Shown in pieces: positions 7,501 to 7,667 of a DNA stretch of 7,667 nt; position 1 is the stretch's first letter; each line of letters opens with the position of its first letter. The notes under the pieces were generated by a model. It did no database searches, was not told where the DNA came from, and saw only the letters and a program-made list of their open reading frames with translations. The DNA lies in contig JASHUF010000039.1 of NCBI GenBank assembly GCA_030040175.1, positions 1 through 7,667 of the forward strand, read 5' to 3'. The DNA is from Acidobacteriaceae bacterium (lineage in GTDB: Bacteria; Acidobacteriota; Terriglobia; Terriglobales; Acidobacteriaceae). A program made the position numbers and the translations under genes.

Positions 7501-7667
7501 TTGTAGTACTCGTAACCGGCAAAGAAAAAGAGCTTGCTGTTATGCGGACCAAACCGCGTCCGGGGAATCCACAGCGGACCGCCGAGCTGACCGCCCGGAT
7601 AGAGATAGCGGCCCGGGGGGCGGGTCTGCTGAAGATAATTGTTGTACCAGTCGTTGGCGTTGAACAG
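4569..7667 (-). CDS. Oar-like TonB-dependent outer-membrane receptor (5' end missing)
   Basis: The frame stays open from the TAG at 4571-4569 to the right edge, giving 1032 residues with no start in view; an in-frame TTG at 7409 is internal. The gene encodes the barrel, and probably the end of the plug, of a large TonB-dependent transporter. Such proteins take up bulky ligands across the outer membrane using TonB/ExbBD energy. Family-style motifs, numbered from the window edge, are: GGQLGGPLWIP (25-35), KLFFFAGYEYY (45-55), VPT...RQGDFS (68-79), FSPRIGAAWDIFG (527-539), VVRGGWGVYRNQ (544-555), LEVGYVGS (628-635), YNSVQVSWNR (719-728), NYTFSKDL (739-746), FDRSQVFNIHYLV (771-783), LSLFKDF (949-955) and AFNFLNHPLVSF (969-980). 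It ends in KFKF with a C-terminal Phe, typical of outer-membrane barrels. Full-length acidobacterial relatives usually carry a signal peptide, a carboxypeptidase-regulatory-like domain and a plug upstream; those would lie outside the window. All 12 cysteines fall in six close pairs. The substrate is unknown. Confidence 0.93.
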   Translation of the reverse strand: MFNANDWYNNYLQQTRPPGRYLYPGGQLGGPLWIPRTRFGPHNSKLFFFAGYEYYNQNFWGETLGSWVPTLSERQGDFSQASLNSELCGARPDGGVNLDAVLPMCYTNNYLPNGNPDANGNATPYANSSGVALVNWLPLPNANPFVNEQGYNYVQEVIQNQDGSQFHGRVDYILSDSNKFYATWGRQAQITDEPVAWGYAPNNSMVYPGQVTSGDISNVFSLHYVRTFRSSISNEASVSMSFISDPADMGDPNAVSRFHMNEYNCTNPSERATGSCNNPASDNFNYLGEYKNNYDYSVPALEDYSSLGYPNMLMPGGFYNNQIKMKKVVPTLSDTVDWVKGPHSFAFGVYAERGVLNGDADYAAAFPQGEYTFNPQTYLEYNGTVAFAATDYVGCENPDPAGTSRLSGAAYFGSCFNPVAMMYMGYADSFTQTNFSPIVDMQYTSLAGFVNDSWKLHRVTLMLGARGEHLGPWFDRHGNGLASFSPSLYASECAGRNCSSLAMPGITWHKQDSSLANSVNNPPTMYFSPRIGAAWDIFGNSKTVVRGGWGVYRNQEPFSPYALAGATAQGYKTSQSVGILSFDLVDNQSPINPPDINVYTLSTTDTVRPIYYQFNLTFDRRLPMNSLLEVGYVGSKNQNLPSFNASSTAYSESSDLNVLPLGAYFASTFSTANLPASVINEPNTGSFLGDLDTAEEDFFRTYPFYQHIYALKHNYYANYNSVQVSWNRVGSGFVTWGANYTFSKDLATAASYNNNLADPINLRNDYNPAPFDRSQVFNIHYLVHFGTRYSGGNSFLSRLANGWQISGISTVQSGPDLPSEQGENFGFGYGNLQVTRVYMPQQLDLDGDADKTCANVYNVPPDKNGHTYCVTNMNPVVWMGTPDYLLMPTVSCNPSGGTAKHEYMKATCFGLPLPGSATSGIDALSTNPTGQGQYRLPYIHGPAFLQNNLSLFKDFTVRESRTLEFSASAFNFLNHPLVSFNNNDSSNLNLGNLLGAVPGQDLTEAELGYKDFGIANVKYGSRLMELSAKFKF

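Overview
The window is a stretch of high-GC bacterial chromosome in which every supported gene lies on the minus strand. The gene types point to an acidobacterium (Acidobacteriota, Terriglobia-like). They are an Oar-like TonB-dependent receptor with the motif set common in that phylum, and a very long secreted protein made of NHL propellers, choice-of-anchor-D-like segments and Ig-like domains that ends in an Arg-rich double transmembrane segment. This assignment rests on protein style alone; no rRNA or other marker is present.

Layout in transcription order (right to left): (1) 7667-4569, the C-terminal 1032 residues of an outer-membrane TonB-dependent receptor whose 5' end (signal peptide, regulatory domain, most of the plug) lies outside the window. 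(2) 4568-4389, a 180-bp spacer with no convincing terminator, ending in a strong Shine-Dalgarno. (3) 4388-276, an intact 1370-residue exported multidomain protein: signal peptide, first six-repeat propeller, beta-sandwich segment, second six-repeat NHL propeller, choice-of-anchor-D-like domain, two Ig-like domains, and a last Ig-like domain interrupted by a TM-RRRR-TM hairpin. (4) 275-149, a spacer with overlapping hairpins, a T-rich tract and a weak extended -10 promoter candidate. (5) 148-1, the first 49 codons of another exported protein or lipoprotein, cut off by the window edge.

The receptor and the propeller/Ig protein could be co-transcribed, because they share orientation and have no clear terminator between them. 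All three products are envelope or exported proteins. A joint role at the cell surface (binding a large substrate and importing it) is inference, and no substrate can be read from the sequence. The most notable structural points are the membrane hairpin inside the terminal Ig-like domain and the regular pairing of cysteines in both large proteins. I saw no mobile element, CRISPR array, tRNA, rRNA or defence gene.
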